Source: Rhodococcus sovatensis (GTDB taxonomy: Bacteria > Actinomycetota > Actinomycetes > Mycobacteriales > Mycobacteriaceae). From it: 64,000 bases of DNA. The notes beneath the pieces are model-generated. The model was given only the letters and a program-made list of their open reading frames with translations. It did not search any database and had not been told where the DNA came from. Shown piece after piece: positions 61,500 to 64,000 of this stretch. Position 1 is the stretch's first letter. Each line of letters opens with the position of its first letter. A program made the position numbers and the translations under genes. The DNA is taken from assembly GCF_037327425.1 (NCBI RefSeq), contig NZ_CP147846.1, forward strand, positions 744,001 through 808,000, read 5' to 3'.

Positions 61500-62905
61500 C
61501 CGAGTGCTCCGATCTTGTCCGCGGCCACAGCTGTCGGCCAGTTCATCTCGATCTCCCGTGCACCTTCGAGCCACTTCGTCAGCCGCAGCACCGCCTGGTC
61601 TGCGAACCGCGGACCGGCGACCTGAATCCCGACGGGCATGTGCTCGCTGAATCCGAAGCACAACGCCGACGCAGGCTGAGCCGTCTGGTTGAACCACGCC
61701 GTGAAACTGCAGTGACCGAGCGGCTGCACCGGATCGAGCCCGACCTCATCGGCAGCGAACCCGACAGTGGGAATGACCGGACTGATCACGAAATCGAACT
61801 CGCTCGTCCTTGCCCGCACGATCTCCTGCGATCGCATTACCGCCTCGGTATCCCGCGAGAACTGAGCCGCAGAGTGATTCGCCGCCTCCGAAGCCCAATC
61901 TGCGACAGCAGGTAGAACCTGCGACCGGCGATCCTCGGGAATGGACTCCCACTCGGTCCGAGCACGCACCTGGAACAGTCGATCGAGCGCCGGGTACGGA
62001 TCCTCACGGAAGATCGGTGGCATCGTGGTGACCAGGGCACCCGCTGCCATCAGTTCCGCTGCTGCAGAATGGACCACGCGCAGCACTTCGTCGGAAATGG
62101 TTGTGCCGTAGCCCATGTCGAGCATGACGCCGATGCGAAGTCCGGCAGGGTCGAGGGCCGCGTGAATGCCGGCGGTGTCCTCGGGCGGCAGGCTCCAGGT
62201 GTCCCGTGGATCGGGCCGGCTGATGACGCGGTAGAGGTCGATCAGATCGCCGATGCTACGCGCCATCGGCCCGGCGGATCGCATGGTCGACGGCGCAGTG
62301 TGTGGGATGCGTCCCTGCGTCGGCTTGAGCGCAACGAGCCCGCAGTGCCCGGCGGGAAGCCGTACCGATCCGGCGATATCCGAACCGACAGAACCGAAAC
62401 CGATGCCCGACGCCAGAGACGCTCCCGCACCTGCGCTCGACCCGCCGGTATTGCGGGAGAGGTCCCAGGGGTTGCGGGTGATTCCGTAGAGGGAGCTGAC
62501 GCCGGCGGCCATCATGCCCATGTCGGGCATTGTCGTCTTGCCTACGATGACGGCGCCCGCTTCTTTCAATCGTGCGGCCGGGGGAGCGTCGACGGTGGAC
62601 ATGGGCAGGTTCGCGTTCGCGGCGACACCGTGCCGCCAGGGCATCCCGATCGCATGCACACTGTCCTTGATCGTCACCGGGATACCGTCGAGGTCGCCGC
62701 GGGATCGTCCCGAGATGAGGCGGTCCGTCGCTGCCTGTGCGGCAGCACGAGCACCCGGTTCGTCCACGTAGGCAAGCGCATTGATCACCGGATCGGTTGC
62801 CGCGACGTGTTCGAGGGTCGCGTCCAACACGTCGAGCGGGCTGGTCTCGCCAGTCCGGAACGCTTCGCGTATCGCTGCGAGAGGCTGGGTGAGAAGGGGG
62901 TTCAT
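61496..62905 (-). CDS. Amidase-signature-family hydrolase
   Basis: A 469-residue protein from ATG 62905. GIPVTIKDSVHAIG has the catalytic Lys, NTGGSSAGAGASLASGIG the first Ser, and SVGSDIAGSVRLPAG the cis-Ser and nucleophile. These are the full Ser-cisSer-Lys triad. Amidase-signature enzymes cleave carboxamides. In this operon it could free an amino alcohol or amine from an amide for the kinases. The intact gene allows the broken copy at 17513 to be recognised. Confidence 0.85.
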   Translation of the reverse strand: MNPLLTQPLAAIREAFRTGETSPLDVLDATLEHVAATDPVINALAYVDEPGARAAAQAATDRLISGRSRGDLDGIPVTIKDSVHAIGMPWRHGVAANANLPMSTVDAPPAARLKEAGAVIVGKTTMPDMGMMAAGVSSLYGITRNPWDLSRNTGGSSAGAGASLASGIGFGSVGSDIAGSVRLPAGHCGLVALKPTQGRIPHTAPSTMRSAGPMARSIGDLIDLYRVISRPDPRDTWSLPPEDTAGIHAALDPAGLRIGVMLDMGYGTTISDEVLRVVHSAAAELMAAGALVTTMPPIFREDPYPALDRLFQVRARTEWESIPEDRRSQVLPAVADWASEAANHSAAQFSRDTEAVMRSQEIVRARTSEFDFVISPVIPTVGFAADEVGLDPVQPLGHCSFTAWFNQTAQPASALCFGFSEHMPVGIQVAGPRFADQAVLRLTKWLEGAREIEMNWPTAVAADKIGALG

Positions 62906-62915
62906 CGAGCGCCTT

Positions 62916-63707
62916 TCATGCCGATACCGCGGATGCCACCGGGACCACAGGAGTGCCGACCAGCCAGCCGCCGTCCACAGCGATGATTTCGCCGCAGATG
63001 TGGTTGGACAACTGTGACGACAGGAACAGCACCGTATCCGCAATCTGTTGCGGATCAGCCCATTTGCCGTTCGGGGTCTGTGCTTCCAACGCGCCACGGA
63101 TAGACGCGTCGTAGATCGCGGTCATGTCGGTTTCGACGAAGCCCGGCGCGACACCGTTGACGTTGATGCCCAGGGGTGCGTAGTCGATGCCGACCTGGCG
63201 GGTGAAGTTGACCATCGCACCCTTCGCCGCGCAGTAGCCGGCAAAGCCGGGGTTCGCACGCAACCCGCTGATCGACGCCACATTCACCACCTTGCCGCCC
63301 TTGCCGGCGTCGACCATGTGCCGTATCGCCGCCCGCGTGCAGAAGAACGTCCCATCGACGTTCACCGCGAAGATCGACCGCCACGCCTCGTCGCTCGTCT
63401 CGAGTACCGTTCCGGCGCTGAGCACCCCGGCGTTGTTGACGAGAATATCGATGCCGAACCGGGTTGCAACATCACCGAACACAGCGTCGACCTGCTGGGA
63501 ATCGGCGATGTCCAGCAATACGGATTCGGCGATACCCCCTGCTGCAGTGATGACGTCCGAGGTCGACGCACCGTCTGTGCGGAGCGCATCGCTGCGATCG
63601 GCGATCACCACGCGCGCGCCCGCCGCAGCCAACGTGGTGGCCACAGCTCGCCCGATGCCTCGGGAGCCGCCGGTGACCACTGCGGTCTTGCCGGTCAAGT
63701 CGATCAT
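62916..63707 (-). CDS. Short-chain dehydrogenase/reductase
   Basis: A 263-residue classical SDR. TGGSRGIGRAVATTLAAAG is the dinucleotide loop, ILVNNAGVLSAG the structural motif, VVNVASISG the Ser and YCAAKGAMVNFTRQ the catalytic Tyr-x3-Lys. It oxidises or reduces an alcohol or carbonyl with NAD(P). The start overlaps the upstream hydrolase stop (ATGA at 63704-63707), and the amidase begins 10 bases after its stop, so it belongs to the same pathway. Confidence 0.85.
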   Translation of the reverse strand: MIDLTGKTAVVTGGSRGIGRAVATTLAAAGARVVIADRSDALRTDGASTSDVITAAGGIAESVLLDIADSQQVDAVFGDVATRFGIDILVNNAGVLSAGTVLETSDEAWRSIFAVNVDGTFFCTRAAIRHMVDAGKGGKVVNVASISGLRANPGFAGYCAAKGAMVNFTRQVGIDYAPLGINVNGVAPGFVETDMTAIYDASIRGALEAQTPNGKWADPQQIADTVLFLSSQLSNHICGEIIAVDGGWLVGTPVVPVASAVSA

Positions 63708-64000
63708 CTCTGCCTGCTTCCTGCGCTCGTCAGTTCGGTAGCCTTTGCGACGCCGATGTCGCCTCGGACCATGCGGGCGACGGTCTCGGTCAGCATCGTG
63801 ACGCCATCGAGTAGGTCGCTGTCGCGCGTGAGTTCCTTTTCGCTGTGCGAGATGCCGTCGACGCTGGGAACGAACAGCATGACCGTCGGGACGATGTCTT
63901 TCAGGTTGACCGAGTCGTGGCCGGCCATCGTGAGCATCCGCCGATACGACAGGCCCAGGTCTTTCGCGGCTTCTTCGGCGAGTTCGACGCCCTCGCTCTG
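63704..64000 (-). CDS. M20-family amidohydrolase, C-terminal end (cut by window)
   Basis: About 98 residues are visible; the gene continues past the window end. MLTMAGHDSVNLKDIVPTV and VPSVDGISHSEKELTRDSDL match the last metal-binding region of N-carbamoyl-amino-acid hydrolases, allantoate amidohydrolases and related M20 enzymes (Gly-His-Asp and Gly-x-Ser-His). It is upstream of, and coupled to, the SDR gene. It likely cleaves an N-acyl or ureido group in the pathway. Confidence 0.75.
   Translation of the reverse strand, partial: QSEGVELAEEAAKDLGLSYRRMLTMAGHDSVNLKDIVPTVMLFVPSVDGISHSEKELTRDSDLLDGVTMLTETVARMVRGDIGVAKATELTSAGSRQR

Overview
The window is high-GC DNA of actinobacterial type. DUF3558-like lipoproteins, WXG100-like type VII secretion substrates, a ThiF protein resembling the front half of mycobacterial Rv1355c, and IS481/IS1380 elements together suggest Mycobacteriales, most likely Rhodococcus or a close relative. 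The species cannot be fixed from the sequence alone. No rRNA or complete tRNA gene is visible.

Region 1 (0-15 kb) is a worn accessory zone. It holds a Cys/His-repeat HNH nuclease gene split by an intact IS5-family element, remnants of a helicase and two integrases, a KAP-type NTPase, a YefM/YoeB toxin-antitoxin pair under a perfect palindrome, and a minus-strand operon with two HEPN-like proteins. It continues with two divergent hypothetical genes, the 3' part of a tRNA gene (a probable attachment site), a DUF4062/TIR-like protein with a partner, and a tyrosine recombinase.

Region 2 (15.6-24.4 kb) contains two small-molecule kinase genes and a broken amidase gene. These duplicate genes in the operon at 59.6-62.9 kb. 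A frameshifted siderophore-binding lipoprotein gene follows; its intact paralogue is at 43.2-44.2 kb. Two secreted or anchored paralogues and two very small zinc-ribbon proteins complete the region.

Region 3 (24.6-39.9 kb) is the most distinctive part. A PaaK-like adenylate-forming enzyme and a ThiF/E1-like enzyme overlap by four bases. They face a three-gene operon ending in a CHAT (caspase-like) protease. Divergent from that operon is a seven-gene operon encoding a polytopic membrane protein, an 854-residue TPR protein, four unrecognised proteins (one coiled-coil and membrane-anchored) and a Ycf46-like AAA+ ATPase. Nearly every junction is a 4-base stop/start overlap. I read this as a candidate undescribed signalling or conflict system with a protease effector.

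Region 4 (40-58 kb) is rich in type VII secretion effectors. One toxin candidate has a glycine-zipper tail and a membrane-protein neighbour. Another has a C-terminal nuclease-like module and a downstream immunity candidate. DUF3558 lipoprotein plus helical-protein cassettes are duplicated, and Fic gene scars, a frameshifted SEC-C protein gene, an arginase-family gene with a divergent Lrp regulator and an IS1380 insertion also lie here.

Region 5 (58.3-64 kb) is one minus-strand operon. In transcription order it encodes an M20-type amidohydrolase (cut by the window end), an SDR, an amidase, two kinases and a class III aminotransferase or phospholyase. This suggests release, phosphorylation and breakdown of an amino alcohol.
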